DNA of 64,000 bases from Mycobacterium sp. GTDB lineage: Bacteria > Actinomycetota > Actinomycetes > Mycobacteriales > Mycobacteriaceae. The notes beneath the pieces were generated by a model, which saw only the letters and a program-made list of their open reading frames with translations, was not told the origin of the DNA and ran no database searches. The translations under genes were made by a program, and so were the position numbers. Positions 41,654 through 51,472 of this stretch are shown one piece after another (the first letter of the stretch is position 1; every line of letters starts with the position of its first letter). Location: the NCBI RefSeq assembly GCF_029961025.1, contig NZ_JASBVP010000003.1, forward strand, positions 186,001 to 250,000, given 5' to 3'.

Positions 41654-42406
41654 TCATCCCCGGTCCGGCGCGCCGCGGCGGAGCGCCCGGGGAAGCGATG
41701 GGGTGATGATGTAGCCCGTGGCGAGATCGCCGTAGATGGTGACGTCTTGCGGGCGGTGCTGCCGGTACAGCGCGATGTAGGCGCACAGCACGGCGTCGAC
41801 GGGGTCTTCGGCCACGTCCAGCTGCGCCGGGCGGGTGGCCGTGGTGACCCTGGTGCGCAACTCGACCCAGGCGGTGTTGCGGTTCACCCGCAGGGGCGGA
41901 GTCGCCGCATCAAGTCGCTCGATCAGCCCCATCAAGCGCAGCAGTTCGCTGCGGCGGGTGTCAAACGCGCCGTGCTTGTACTTCAGCGTGCGATCCAGGC
42001 CGAAAAGCACCACGCTCGCCGGATGCGGGTACACCTCGATGGCGCGCCGCATCGCCTCGGAGCGGGGATCCATATCCAGGCCGAGTGCGTCGGCCAGCCT
42101 GGCCCCGCGCGGAACCCCGGCAAACTCGGGCCGGCCGGTGTAGGCCGGTCGGGCACCCGCCTGGAACCGGCTGAAATCCCGGTTGAGCGCCTTCTCGCAG
42201 GGTCGGTGCCCGGTCGCGTTCGTCACCACCAGCGGCGCGTCGAACGCGGCCAGGCATCCCCCACGCAGGTAGCCGGACAGCGCTTGTGCGATGCTCGCGT
42301 CGTCTCGCGCCGCACCGGCGTGCAGCAGCCGGCCGTTCCCGTCGACTACCGCCACCCCGCTCTGATTGATCTCTCCCCAAGCAAGGTCGATCCCGAGGTA
42401 ATACAT
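41654..42406 (-). CDS. DUF429 family protein (Rv0776c-like), 250 aa
   Basis: The start is ATG 42406 (MYYLGIDLAWGEINQSGVAVVDGNG). The N-terminal IDLAW...GVAVVD is the RNase H-like first strand typical of DUF429; later acidic blocks are AAFDAPLVV and DPVDAVLCAYIALY. The middle has CEKALNRDFSRFQAG. The biochemical role is unknown; the fold suggests a nuclease-like or nucleotidyl-hydrolase active site. Divergent from purB across 40 bp. Confidence 0.85.
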   Translation of the reverse strand: MYYLGIDLAWGEINQSGVAVVDGNGRLLHAGAARDDASIAQALSGYLRGGCLAAFDAPLVVTNATGHRPCEKALNRDFSRFQAGARPAYTGRPEFAGVPRGARLADALGLDMDPRSEAMRRAIEVYPHPASVVLFGLDRTLKYKHGAFDTRRSELLRLMGLIERLDAATPPLRVNRNTAWVELRTRVTTATRPAQLDVAEDPVDAVLCAYIALYRQHRPQDVTIYGDLATGYIITPSLPRALRRGAPDRG

Positions 42407-42446
42407 GACCCCAGCGTGGCGCACCCCGACCGTAAGCTAGCTCGTT

Positions 42447-43865
42447 GTGAGCATTCCGAACGTGCTGGCCGACCGATACGCCAGCGCCGAGATGACGGCG
42501 ATTTGGTCGCCGGAGGCCAGAGTCGTCGCGGAGCGGCGGCTGTGGCTGGCGGTGCTGCGGGCGCAGGCGGAACTCGGTGTCGAAGTTCCCCCGGGCGTGA
42601 TCGCCGACTACGAACGGGTGCTCGAGGATGTCGATTTGGCTGCCATCGCGGCGCGGGAGCGGGTGCTGCGCCACGACGTCAAGGCGCGCATCGAGGAGTT
42701 CAACGCGCTGGCCGGTCACCAGCACATTCACCGGGGGATGACCAGCCGGGATGTGACCGAGAACGTCGAGCAACTGCAGATCCGCCAATCGTTGGAGCTG
42801 GTGTTCTCCCACGGCGTGGCGGTGGCGGCCCGGCTGGCCGAGCGGGCGGTCGCCTACCGCGACCTGGTGATGGTCGGGCGCAGCCACAACGTCGCCGCGC
42901 AGGCCACCACGTTGGGCAAGCGGTTCGCCTCCGCCGCGCAGGAGACGCTGATCGCGTTGCGGCGGCTGCGGGAGCTGATCGACGGCTACCCGCTGCGCGG
43001 CATCAAGGGCCCGATGGGCACCGCGCAGGACATGCTCGACCTGCTCGGCGGTGACCCGGCGAAGTTGGCGACCCTGGAGCGGCGTGTTGCCGACTTTCTC
43101 GGATTCCCAACGGTATTAAACAGTGTCGGGCAGGTGTACCCGCGCTCGCTGGATTACGAGGTGGTCTCGGCGCTGGTGCAGCTGGGCGCCGGGCCGTCGT
43201 CGCTGGCGCACACCATCCGCCTGATGGCCGGCCACGAGCTGGTCACCGAGGGCTTCGCGCCGGGACAGGTCGGGTCCTCGGCGATGCCGCACAAGATGAA
43301 CACCCGCAGTTGCGAGCGGGTCAACGGCCTGCAGGTGGTGCTGCGCGGGTATGCCACGATGGTGGCCGAGCTGGCCGGGGCGCAGTGGAACGAAGGCGAC
43401 GTGTCCTGCTCGGTGGTGCGCCGGACGGCGCTGCCGGACAGCTTTTTCGCCGTCGACGGGCAGATCGAGACGTTTTTGACCGTGCTCGAGGAGTTCGGCG
43501 CCTACCCCGCGGTGATCGAGCGGGAACTAAACCGCTATCTCCCGTTTCTGGGCACCACCAAGGTGCTGATCGCCGCGGTGCGCGCCGGGATGGGGCGGGA
43601 AGCGGCCCATCAGGTGATCCAAGAACACGCGGTGGCGGCCGCGCTGGCGATGCGCGAGGGCACCGACGAACCCGACCTGGTGGGCCGGCTGGCCGCCGAC
43701 CCGAGGTTGCCGTTGGACCGGTCGGCGCTGGACGCCGCGCTGGCCGACACCCGGTCGTTCACCGGTGCCGCCGGCGATCAGGTCGATCACGTGGTGGCGG
43801 CGGTGGACGAGTTGGTGGGCCGCTACCCGGAGGCCGCGAAGTACACACCGGGTGCGATCCTCTAG
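42447..43865 (+). CDS. purB: Adenylosuccinate lyase PurB
   Basis: The GTG at 42447 starts a 472-residue protein of the aspartase/fumarase superfamily. Motifs: VLADRYASAEMTAIWSPEARVVAERRLW, HQHIHRGMTSRDVTENVEQLQI, GRSHNVAAQATTLGKRFASAAQE, and the superfamily signature GQVGSSAMPHKMNTRSCERVNGL with its catalytic Ser loop. It acts twice in purine synthesis, releasing fumarate from SAICAR and from adenylosuccinate. Confidence 0.95.
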   Translation: MSIPNVLADRYASAEMTAIWSPEARVVAERRLWLAVLRAQAELGVEVPPGVIADYERVLEDVDLAAIAARERVLRHDVKARIEEFNALAGHQHIHRGMTSRDVTENVEQLQIRQSLELVFSHGVAVAARLAERAVAYRDLVMVGRSHNVAAQATTLGKRFASAAQETLIALRRLRELIDGYPLRGIKGPMGTAQDMLDLLGGDPAKLATLERRVADFLGFPTVLNSVGQVYPRSLDYEVVSALVQLGAGPSSLAHTIRLMAGHELVTEGFAPGQVGSSAMPHKMNTRSCERVNGLQVVLRGYATMVAELAGAQWNEGDVSCSVVRRTALPDSFFAVDGQIETFLTVLEEFGAYPAVIERELNRYLPFLGTTKVLIAAVRAGMGREAAHQVIQEHAVAAALAMREGTDEPDLVGRLAADPRLPLDRSALDAALADTRSFTGAAGDQVDHVVAAVDELVGRYPEAAKYTPGAIL

Positions 43866-43947
43866 ACGGTATGGGGGGCTGGGGTCTCGCTCACATGTGA
43901 ACGTGGGTTGCCGACAGGAAACGGGTCCTGGCCGGTAGAGCCACAAG

Positions 43948-45045
43948 ATGTGGGAGGCCCCAGTGAAGGTTCAGCGTACGAGTGTTGGTTTGGATGTGCA
44001 TGCGCGGTCGGTGGTTGGGTGCGCGTTGGACGGAGATACCGGTGAGGTATTCGAACGTCGGTTGACCCCGGATTATCAGGAGATTTTGGAGTGGTTGCGA
44101 TCGTTGCCGGGCCGGGTCGCGGTGGCCTATGAGGCTGGCCCGACGGGGTTCGGTCTGGCGCGCTTTCTGGTGGCGGCTGGGGTGATGTGTCTGGTGGCCG
44201 CTCCGTCGAAGCTGCAACGCCCGACCGGGGATCGGGTCAAGACCGATGCCCGTGATGCGGCGCATCTGGCCCGGTTGCTGCATTTGGGTCAGATTGTGGA
44301 GGTCACGGTTCCCAGCGCCGAGCAGGAGGCGGCCCGAGATCTGGTGCGGGCACGAGAGGACTGCCGCGGGGATCTGATGAGTGCCCGGCATCGATTGTCG
44401 AAACTGCTGTTGCGGCAGGGGGTTATCTATTCCGGTGGAGGAACTTGGACCGGCAAGCACGAACTGTGGCTGCAGCGGCAGCGGTTTGACGCACCGGCGT
44501 TGCAGCTCACCTACGACACGGCACTGGACACGATGCTGGCCACCGTGGATCGCCGTAACCGCCTCGACGAGGCGATCGCCAAGTTGGCCGCCGACAGCGC
44601 CTACACCCCGGTGGTGACCCGGCTGGGTTGTCTGCGCGGGGTCTCGACGCTGACGGCGTTTGGGCTGGCCGTCGAGATCGGCGACTGGCACCGGTTGACC
44701 GGCCGCTCGATCGGCGCCTACCTGGGTCTGGTGCCATGCGAGTACAGCTCGGGGGCTTCCCGCTCGCAGGGGGCGATCACCAAGACCGGCAACGGCCACG
44801 CCCGCCGACTGCTCATCGAGGCGGCCTGGCATCACCGCCAGCCCTACCGACCCGGAATGGTGATGCGGCGCCGCTGGGACGCGGCCAGCCCGGCAGCACG
44901 GGCGCGCGGCCAACAGGCCAACCGGCGCCTGCACGAGCGCTGGTGTCGCTTCGATGCCCGTAACAAGCGCCCGGTGGTCGCCAACACCGCGATCGCCCGC
45001 GAACTGGCGGGCTGGTGCTGGTCACTGGCGGTCCTCGACAGCTAA
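43948..45045 (+). CDS. IS110-family transposase, distinct type (IS1111-like), 365 aa
   Basis: The ATG at 43948 starts MWEAPVKVQRTSVGLDVHARSVVGCALD. DEDD domain marks are GLDVHARSV, AYEAGPTGFGLARFL and DARDAAHLARLLHLG. The C-terminal domain has LGCLRGVSTLTAFGLAVEIGDWHRLTGRSIGAYLGLVPCEYSSGASRSQGAITKTGNGHARRLLIEAAW. It is unrelated in detail to the copies at 24 and 27 kb. Element ends were not determined. It lies between purB and a TehA-like gene, in the place where M. tuberculosis has cyp126 and Rv0779c. Confidence 0.9.
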   Translation: MWEAPVKVQRTSVGLDVHARSVVGCALDGDTGEVFERRLTPDYQEILEWLRSLPGRVAVAYEAGPTGFGLARFLVAAGVMCLVAAPSKLQRPTGDRVKTDARDAAHLARLLHLGQIVEVTVPSAEQEAARDLVRAREDCRGDLMSARHRLSKLLLRQGVIYSGGGTWTGKHELWLQRQRFDAPALQLTYDTALDTMLATVDRRNRLDEAIAKLAADSAYTPVVTRLGCLRGVSTLTAFGLAVEIGDWHRLTGRSIGAYLGLVPCEYSSGASRSQGAITKTGNGHARRLLIEAAWHHRQPYRPGMVMRRRWDAASPAARARGQQANRRLHERWCRFDARNKRPVVANTAIARELAGWCWSLAVLDS

Positions 45046-45115
45046 ACCCGCGCCCTCCACAACTGCCCGAATCGAGCCTGGTGGCGGCAGCGCCTGGGAG
45101 TGACCCGCGAACGCT

Positions 45116-45337
45116 TTATGAGCAATCCTGTTGCCTGACAACATGATGACGCTCGACCTCTAGATCCGCGATCCACTCCAGCAGAACAGTCCGTCCTGCG
45201 GTAACCAACCCGCGAATATCAGACTTGACACCCGCGTCGACAACCTCGACACGCTCGCCAACCGGGACGATTCGGTCAACCGGAAGCAGGCGCCCGGCGA
45301 CGGCCGCGGCGCCTGCTTCCCCCTGCCTGGTTGACAA
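45116..45337 (-). CDS. Doubtful small ORF upstream of the TehA-like gene
   Basis: An open frame of 73 residues starts at TTG 45337 (MSTRQGEAGAAAVAGRLLPVDR) and continues IVPVGERVEVVDAGVKSDIRGLV and LLEWIADLEVERHHVV. Composition looks protein-like, but there is no ATG or strong ribosome site and no recognised family. It may be a fragment left by the neighbouring IS. Confidence 0.2.
   Translation of the reverse strand: MSTRQGEAGAAAVAGRLLPVDRIVPVGERVEVVDAGVKSDIRGLVTAGRTVLLEWIADLEVERHHVVRQQDCS
45282..45320. repeat. Perfect 13-bp inverted repeat before the TehA-like gene
   Basis: GGAAGCAGGCGCC (45282-45294) and GGCGCCTGCTTCC (45308-45320) flank 13 GC-rich bases. It would form a very stable hairpin. 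No T tract follows. It lies in the 311-bp gap (45046-45356) between the IS110 transposase and the transporter; apart from this repeat and one doubtful small ORF the gap appears empty. Confidence 0.7.
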
Positions 45338-45356
45338 AACGAATTACATATCAAAG

Positions 45357-46307
45357 CGTGTCGCCGCGGTAATGGCCACCGGCATCTTGTCGATCGCCGC
45401 CCGCGATCACCACTACCCGCTGATCAGCGACGCGCTGGACGCGCTGGCCGTCGGGGGCCTGGTGCTCCTGGTCGCTGCGGTGGTGGCCAGCGCCGTCACG
45501 CGTCGGATCGCCATCTGGGATTTGACGGATCCCGACGTCACGCTGCGGCTGTTCACCTTCGTCGCCGCGTGCGCGGTGCTGGCCGCCAGGCTTGCGGCCC
45601 ATGTACTGGTGGCCGGTGCCCTCGCGGTGGTGGCGCTGTCGTCGTGGCTGGTGCTGACCGGGCTTACCGTGCGTAACATGGCGGCCCGCCGGCTGCCGCG
45701 GCTGCGTGACCACGCCCACGGCGCGTGGGAGCTGCCCAGCGTGGGCACGTCTGGTCTGGTGATTGTGGCGGTTCGGCTCGGCCATCACACCGGACACCGT
45801 TGGTGGTTGGCGGCTGCTGTGCCGATCTGGCTGGCGGCGATCGGCGTCTACGTCCTGATGACGTGGCTGATCCTCTGGCGCGCGGTTGCCGAGCGGCAGG
45901 ATCGTGACGGCTTCGAGCCGGATACCTGGATTCTGATGGGCGCCTTGGCCATCTCGACACTGGCCGGCGACTACATCCACCAACTGGCCCCCGCGTGGTT
46001 GGCGGGTGCGGTGCGAGCGGCCACCGTGCTGACCTGGACCCTGGCCACGTTATGGATTCCCCCGCTGATCTATTTCGGTCTGCACCGTATCGGCCGGCGG
46101 CCCGAGGCGCTGCAGTTCGCCGGTGTCTGGTGGGCGTTGGTGTTTCCCTTGGGCATGTACTCGGCGGCGACCCATGCTATGGCGGCCGAGCTGGATTTAT
46201 GGTCGCTGCAGACGGTTTCGCTGGTGTTCTTCTGGAACGCGCTGGCGGTGTGGCTGATCGTGGCCGGCGCCGGGCTGCTGCGATTGCGGCGCGTGCTGGG
46301 GCGGTGA
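45357..46307 (+). CDS. TehA/SLAC1-family transporter, N-terminus possibly shortened
   Basis: The start is uncertain: GTG 45357 ([21 protein letters not shown] near the start) is used; the frame is open to 45225. About ten hydrophobic segments fit the C4-dicarboxylate/tellurite-resistance transporter family. [11 protein letters not shown] is the family's first-helix motif; in relatives it is preceded by a PGYFA-type segment, which is missing here. So about ten residues may have been lost with upstream rearrangement. Later marks are [19 protein letters not shown] and [19 protein letters not shown]. The substrate is probably an anion. Confidence 0.75.
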   Translation, partial: RVAAVMATGILSIAARDHHYPLISDALDALAVGGLVLLVAAVVASAVTRRIAIWDLTDPDVTLRLFTFVAACAVLAARLAAHVLVAGALAVVALSSWLVLTGLTVRNMAARRLPRLRDHAHGAWELPSVGTSGLVIVAVRLGHHTGHRWWLAAAVPIWLAAIGVYVLMTWLILWRAVAERQDRDGFEPDTWILMGALAISTLAGDYIHQLAPAWLAGAVRAATVLTWTLATLWIPPLIYFGLHRIGRRPEALQFAGVWWALVFPLGMYSAATHAMAAELDLWSLQTVSLVFFWNALAVWLIVAGAGLLRLRRVLGR

Positions 46308-46387
46308 GCATCGGCGGTGGCGGGCGGGGGCGAACCGCGACCTCGTGGGCCTGCCCCCAGCGCCGGGCAGCCCGATACGCTGACCTG

Positions 46388-47287
46388 GTGCGCCTGCGCC
46401 CCCGGTTGTCCGAGTACCAACATCTGGCCAGCGGTAAGGTCCGTGAGCTGTACCGCATCGATGACGAGCATCTGCTGTTCGTCGCGACCGACCGGATCTC
46501 GGCGTTCGACTACGTGCTCGACAGCACCATCCCGGACAAGGGGCGTGTGTTAACCGCGATGAGCGTGTTCTTTTTCACCCTCGTCGAAGTCCCCAACCAC
46601 CTGGCCGGGCCGCCCGATGACCCGCGGATCCCCGACGAGGTGCTCGGGCGCGCGTTGGTGGTGCGCCGACTTCAGATGATCCCGGTGGAGTGCGTGGCGC
46701 GCGGCTATCTAACCGGATCGGGGCTATCCGACTACCAGCGAACCGGTACAGTCTGTGGGATCCGCTTGCCGCCCGGCCTGGTTGAGGCCAGCAGGCTTCC
46801 CACCCCGCTGTTCACCCCGGCGACGAAAGCACAGCCCGGACACCATGATGAGAACATTCCGTTCGCGCGGCTGATCCAGATGGTCGGCGCGGTGCGCGCC
46901 AACCAATTGCGGGACCGTACCCTACAGACCTATGTGCGGGCCGCCGACCACGCATTGACGAAAGGAATTATCATCGCCGACACCAAATTCGAATTCGGTC
47001 TCGACCCGCACGGCAACCTGGTGCTGGCCGACGAGATCTTCACCCCCGACTCGTCACGGTACTGGTCGGCCCAGCAGTATCGTGCCGGCGTTGTCCAGGA
47101 CAGCTTCGATAAGCAGTTCGTCCGCAACTGGCTCACCAGCCCCGAGTCGGGATGGGACCGAACCGGCTCGGAGCCGCCACCGCCGCTTCCGGACCATGTC
47201 ATCGTGGCCACCCGGGAGCGCTACATCGAGGCCTACGAACGGATTTCCGGAAAGAGTTTCGACGACTGGATTGGCCGGGGCGCATGA
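46388..47287 (+). CDS. purC: SAICAR synthetase PurC
   Basis: The GTG at 46388 gives 299 residues. Family marks are [91 protein letters not shown], and [14 protein letters not shown]. It joins aspartate to CAIR with ATP. The last base pairs overlap the ptrB start. Confidence 0.96.
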   Translation: MRLRPRLSEYQHLASGKVRELYRIDDEHLLFVATDRISAFDYVLDSTIPDKGRVLTAMSVFFFTLVEVPNHLAGPPDDPRIPDEVLGRALVVRRLQMIPVECVARGYLTGSGLSDYQRTGTVCGIRLPPGLVEASRLPTPLFTPATKAQPGHHDENIPFARLIQMVGAVRANQLRDRTLQTYVRAADHALTKGIIIADTKFEFGLDPHGNLVLADEIFTPDSSRYWSAQQYRAGVVQDSFDKQFVRNWLTSPESGWDRTGSEPPPPLPDHVIVATRERYIEAYERISGKSFDDWIGRGA

Positions 47288-49428
47288 TGGGCAAACCTCC
47301 TGTTGCCAAGCGGGTAATGAGCCGACGAGAGTTCCACGGAGACGTTTTCCTCGACCCGTACGAATGGCTGCGTGACAAATCCGACCCCGACGTCATCGCC
47401 TACCTGGAAGCTGAAAACGACTACGCCGAGCGGATGACCGCTCACTTGGAGCCGTTGCGGCAGCGAATCTTCGATGAGATCAAGACACGCACCAAGGAAA
47501 CCGACTTGTCGGTACCGATTCGGCGTGATGGATGGTGGTATTACACACGAACTTTCGAGGGGAAACAGTACGGTGTCCAATGCCGGTGCCCGGTAGCGGA
47601 TCCAGACGATTGGCAACCCCCGGTATTCGATGAGGACACCGAGATACCCGGGGAACAGGTGATTCTCGACGAGAATGACGAGGCCCGGGGCCATGAGTTT
47701 TTCACCTTGGGTGCGGCCAGTGTCAGCCCCGACGGCAATATTCTGGCCTACTCGGTAGATGTCGTCGGCGATGAGCGATATACCCTGCGGTTCAAGGACT
47801 TACGTACGGGAGAGCGATACCCCGATGAGATCGCGGGCATCGGCGCAGGTGTCACCTGGGCGACCGACAACCGCACGGTGTACTACACGACCCTGGACGC
47901 GGCGTGGCGTCCCGAGACGGTGTGGCGCTATCGGCTCGGTTCCGGTGAGCCGGCCGAACAGGTGTATCACGAGCGAGATGAACGGTTCTGGCTCGCGGTG
48001 GGCCGCACCCGAAGCGACGCCTACGTGCTGATCGTCTCGGGGTCGGCCGTCACCTCCGAGGTGCGTTACGCGGATGCCTCCGACCCGCACGGCGGATTCG
48101 CCGTGGTGCTGCCGCGACGGGAGGGTGTCGAGTATTCGGTGGAACACGCGGTTGTCGGTGGCGAGGACCGGTTTTTACTGTTGCACAACGATAATGCGGT
48201 CAACTTCACTTTGGCCGAGGCGCCGGTGAGCGATCCGGCTAGGCAGCGCACCTTGATTGCTCACCGTGATGACGTCCGGCTGGACGGGGTGGACGCGTTC
48301 GCCAATCACCTGGTGGTCAGCTATCGGCGAGCGGCGCTGCCCCGTCTGCAGGTGTGGCCCATCAACCCCGACGGGCGCTACGAGCACCCCGAGGAGATCG
48401 GCTTTGACTCCGAGCTGATGTCGGTCGCCCTGGGACCCAACCCCACGTGGGACTCACCGAAACTGCGTATTGGCGCGGCATCGTTTGTGACCCCGACACG
48501 GATCTACGACATCGACCTTCGCAGCGGTGAGCGCACGTTGCTTCGGGAGCAGCCGGTGCTGGGCGGCTACCGGCGCGAGGACTACGTCGAGCGCCGCGAC
48601 TGGGCGCGCGCCGTCGACGGCACCCGGATTCCGGTCTCGATCGTGCACCGAAGCGACAACACGTTTCCCGCTCCAACACTGCTGTACGGCTACGGCGCTT
48701 ACGAGATCTGTGAGGACCCGCGGTTTTCCATCGCACGGCTTTCGCTGCTGGATCGCGGCATGGTGTTCGCCATCGCCCATGTCCGCGGTGGCGGCGAGAT
48801 GGGCCGGCTGTGGTACGAGCACGGCAAGTTGTTGGAGAAAAAGAATAGCTTCACCGACTTCATCGCCGTGGCGGAGCATCTGGTGAACACGGGGCTGACC
48901 CGGCCGCGAAACCTGGTGGCGATGGGCGGCAGCGCGGGCGGGCTGCTGGTGGGCGCGGTGGCCAACATGGCACCGGAGTTGTTTGCCGGAATCCTGGCGC
49001 AAGTGCCGTTCGTCGACCCGCTGACCACCATCTTGGATCCGTCGTTGCCGTTGACGGTCACCGAGTGGGAGGAATGGGGAAACCCGCTAAGCGATCGCGA
49101 TGTCTATTTCTATGTGAAGTCCTACTCGCCGTATGAGAACATCACCGCCCAACGCTATCCGCCGATTCTGGCGATGACGTCGCTGCACGACACCCGGGTG
49201 CACTACGTGGAGCCCGCGAAGTGGGTCGCGGCGTTGCGCTACACCAAGACCGACGACAACCCGGTGTTGCTGAAAACCTGGATGAGCGCCGGGCACGGCG
49301 GGGTCAGCGGACGCTACGAACGCTGGAAGGAGACCGCCTTCCAATACGCCTGGCTGCTAGCTGTTGCCGATCGCGACCACTACGGCAGCGGCCAGAAAGA
49401 CGACCTCTATAGCCGTGCGCAGGGATAG
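47284..49428 (+). CDS. ptrB: Oligopeptidase B (PtrB), full length
   Basis: The ATG at 47284 overlaps the purC stop. It is a 714-residue S9A peptidase with an N-terminal propeller and a C-terminal hydrolase domain. Catalytic residues by motif are Ser550 in MGGSAGGLL, Asp636 in LHDTRVHY and His671 in [51 protein letters not shown] is typical. It cuts short peptides after Lys or Arg in the cytosol. In M. tuberculosis H37Rv the locus is annotated as two ORFs (Rv0781 and Rv0782); here it is one intact gene. Confidence 0.93.
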   Translation: MMGKPPVAKRVMSRREFHGDVFLDPYEWLRDKSDPDVIAYLEAENDYAERMTAHLEPLRQRIFDEIKTRTKETDLSVPIRRDGWWYYTRTFEGKQYGVQCRCPVADPDDWQPPVFDEDTEIPGEQVILDENDEARGHEFFTLGAASVSPDGNILAYSVDVVGDERYTLRFKDLRTGERYPDEIAGIGAGVTWATDNRTVYYTTLDAAWRPETVWRYRLGSGEPAEQVYHERDERFWLAVGRTRSDAYVLIVSGSAVTSEVRYADASDPHGGFAVVLPRREGVEYSVEHAVVGGEDRFLLLHNDNAVNFTLAEAPVSDPARQRTLIAHRDDVRLDGVDAFANHLVVSYRRAALPRLQVWPINPDGRYEHPEEIGFDSELMSVALGPNPTWDSPKLRIGAASFVTPTRIYDIDLRSGERTLLREQPVLGGYRREDYVERRDWARAVDGTRIPVSIVHRSDNTFPAPTLLYGYGAYEICEDPRFSIARLSLLDRGMVFAIAHVRGGGEMGRLWYEHGKLLEKKNSFTDFIAVAEHLVNTGLTRPRNLVAMGGSAGGLLVGAVANMAPELFAGILAQVPFVDPLTTILDPSLPLTVTEWEEWGNPLSDRDVYFYVKSYSPYENITAQRYPPILAMTSLHDTRVHYVEPAKWVAALRYTKTDDNPVLLKTWMSAGHGGVSGRYERWKETAFQYAWLLAVADRDHYGSGQKDDLYSRAQG

Positions 49429-49554
49429 CCGCGTCGTCATCGACTTCGGCGGGTTGGGCATGCGGGCCGCGTAGACGTTGGCGGGGAACATCACCAGCAT
49501 CAAAAGCAGCAGGCAGCTGGCCGCCGCGCTTTGCTGTTCGAAGGCTGATCCGGG
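49357..49554 (-). pseudogene. DoxX-like membrane protein, C-terminal fragment
   Basis: A start-less open stretch on the minus strand reads SAFEQQSAAASCLLLLMLVMFPANVYAARMPNP (in parts), then [21 protein letters not shown] and AIGNS before a TAG at 49357-49359. The MFPANVYAA helix and the final hydrophobic VVFLAAAVV resemble the end of DoxX-type proteins. The part upstream would lie within emrB, where the frame is closed by the emrB stop. It overlaps the ptrB 3' end. It appears to be the tail of a deleted gene. Confidence 0.4.
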
Positions 49555-51231
49555 TCACGGCAGCGGCATCGGCCCTTGACCCGCGACCGCGGGGGTGGGC
49601 GTCTTGGGCAGAAACGCGGCCGGAATGTAGGCCAATGCCGCCAGCGCCGCCGCGACCACGAACACCGTGGCGTAGGCCTGTGACAGGTCGTGCGCTACCG
49701 CGCTCATGAAGTCGGGGGCAAGGGTTTGCCCCGGCGTCGTCACCGGGCCGGGCGCCATGCCGTGGGGTCCCTTCCCGTGCGGACTCGTAAGTTTGTCCAG
49801 GGCGGCTATGTTTTCGCTGTGATTGAATTGGCTGGTCAAGATCACCGACATCAACGCGGCGCCCAGCGAGCTGGCAACATGCTGGTTGACGCTGAGCAAC
49901 GTCGAGCCGCGGGCGATGTGGGGCGCTGCCAGGGGGCGCACCGCCGCCGCCGACAGGGGCATGATGGTGCAGCCCAGGCCCAGTCCGATGATCACCAGGC
50001 CGGTCAGCAGTATCGGCGAGTATCCGGCCTGCGTCGCGACACCGTAGCCGAAGGTTCCCATGCCCGCGGCGATCAGCGTGATCCCCACCGGCACGATCTT
50101 GCCGGGGCCGCGCCGGTCCACGACCATCCCGGCGATCGGCATGGTCAGCATCGCGCCCAGCCGTTCCGGCATCAGATGTATCCCTGACTGCATCGGAGTC
50201 TGGTGCAGCAGCTGCTGAAGGCAGCTCGGGAGCAGCAGCGCGACGCCGAAAAGTGCCACCACCGAGAGCAACATCGCCGCATTGGCCGCGGTGACTTCGC
50301 GATTTTTAAACAGCCGCAAGTCAATCAGCGGGTGATCTGCGCGGTAGCAGGCGTGGACAACGAATCCGCCGATCAACGCCAGGCCGACCATCACCGGTAG
50401 CCACACGTGGCGGTCGGCGACCGTGCCGTGGGCGGGGATCGACGACACCCCGTAGAGAAGCGTCGCCAGCCCGGGCGACAGCAACAGCATCCCGATGAAG
50501 TCGAATGTCTCCGACGGTGCCGGGCGATCCTTTCCCAACACGATCCCGGCGAGGATGAGCGTGATCACGCCGACCGGCAGATTGATCCGGAAAATCCACG
50601 GCCAGCTGTAGCTGTCGATCAGCCAGCCGCCCAGAACCGGGCCGGCGATCGGACCGACCAGCATCGGGATGCCCAGTACCGCCATCAGGCGGCCGAGCCG
50701 TTTCGGGCCTGCCGCACGCGTCAAAATTATGAGGGCCAGCGGCATCAGCATGCCGCCGCCGAGACCCTGCACCACCCGGAACGCGATGAGCAGGGTGATG
50801 GTGGGCGCCATCGCGCACAGCAGCGAGCCCACCGTGAACGCCGCGACCGAGCCCAGGAACAGCCGTTTGGTGCCGAACCGGTCGGCCGCCCAACCCGTCA
50901 GCGGGATCACGGTGGCTACCGTGAGCGTGTAGCCGGTCATCGTCCAGGCTACGACGGCGTGGGTGGACCCGAATTCGGCGATGAAGGTGCGCTGGGCCAC
51001 GGCGACGACGGTGGTGTCCAGAATCGCCATCATCATGGCCAGGACGCACACGCCGGCGATCCGCAGCAGGCGGGCGTCGAGCTTGTCCGAGGAGATCTGG
51101 TCTTCCACCGCGGCGTGCTGGGCCGGCACCGCGCCGTTGGGGGCCGCACCGGGCACGGGGCGGCAGGAGTATCCGCTGGGCGAGGGTGCTGAGGGTTTGC
51201 CGGCTGGGTGATTGACGCCGCGGGGTGTCAC
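49555..51231 (-). CDS. emrB: MFS multidrug exporter, EmrB-like (DHA2 family)
   Basis: The start is taken as GTG 51231 (TPRGVNHPAGKPSAP follows); the frame is open to 51339. It is 558 residues with about 14 hydrophobic helices. DHA2 marks are MMMAILDTTVVAVAQRTFIAEFG (motif D1), GWAADRFGTKRLFLG (motif A), FRVVQGLGGGMLMPLALIIL (motif B) and IPMLVGPIAGPVLGGWLIDSYSWPWIFRINLPVGV (motif C). It likely exports hydrophobic drugs using the proton gradient. M. tuberculosis Rv0783c is in the same position. Confidence 0.9.
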   Translation of the reverse strand: MTPRGVNHPAGKPSAPSPSGYSCRPVPGAAPNGAVPAQHAAVEDQISSDKLDARLLRIAGVCVLAMMMAILDTTVVAVAQRTFIAEFGSTHAVVAWTMTGYTLTVATVIPLTGWAADRFGTKRLFLGSVAAFTVGSLLCAMAPTITLLIAFRVVQGLGGGMLMPLALIILTRAAGPKRLGRLMAVLGIPMLVGPIAGPVLGGWLIDSYSWPWIFRINLPVGVITLILAGIVLGKDRPAPSETFDFIGMLLLSPGLATLLYGVSSIPAHGTVADRHVWLPVMVGLALIGGFVVHACYRADHPLIDLRLFKNREVTAANAAMLLSVVALFGVALLLPSCLQQLLHQTPMQSGIHLMPERLGAMLTMPIAGMVVDRRGPGKIVPVGITLIAAGMGTFGYGVATQAGYSPILLTGLVIIGLGLGCTIMPLSAAAVRPLAAPHIARGSTLLSVNQHVASSLGAALMSVILTSQFNHSENIAALDKLTSPHGKGPHGMAPGPVTTPGQTLAPDFMSAVAHDLSQAYATVFVVAAALAALAYIPAAFLPKTPTPAVAGQGPMPLP

Positions 51232-51472
51232 GGGTTCGAGGGTAGCGTCGGTTAGATAGATGACCAAACCTAATGCCTGATGCCTCGTGGACCGTCGGCG
51301 GCGATCCCGGTGGCGGCCCCGCCAGCCGGTTGTGGTCACGCGACGCCCGATCCCCGAAAGCCGCCACCGCCAAGGCCATGGCCGATGGATTAGCCCGCCG
51401 GGGATCGGGTTTGATGCCTGCTGTCTGCGTGTTGGTCACCATTTGTACACCTGGGCTGGCCAGACTGCGGGT

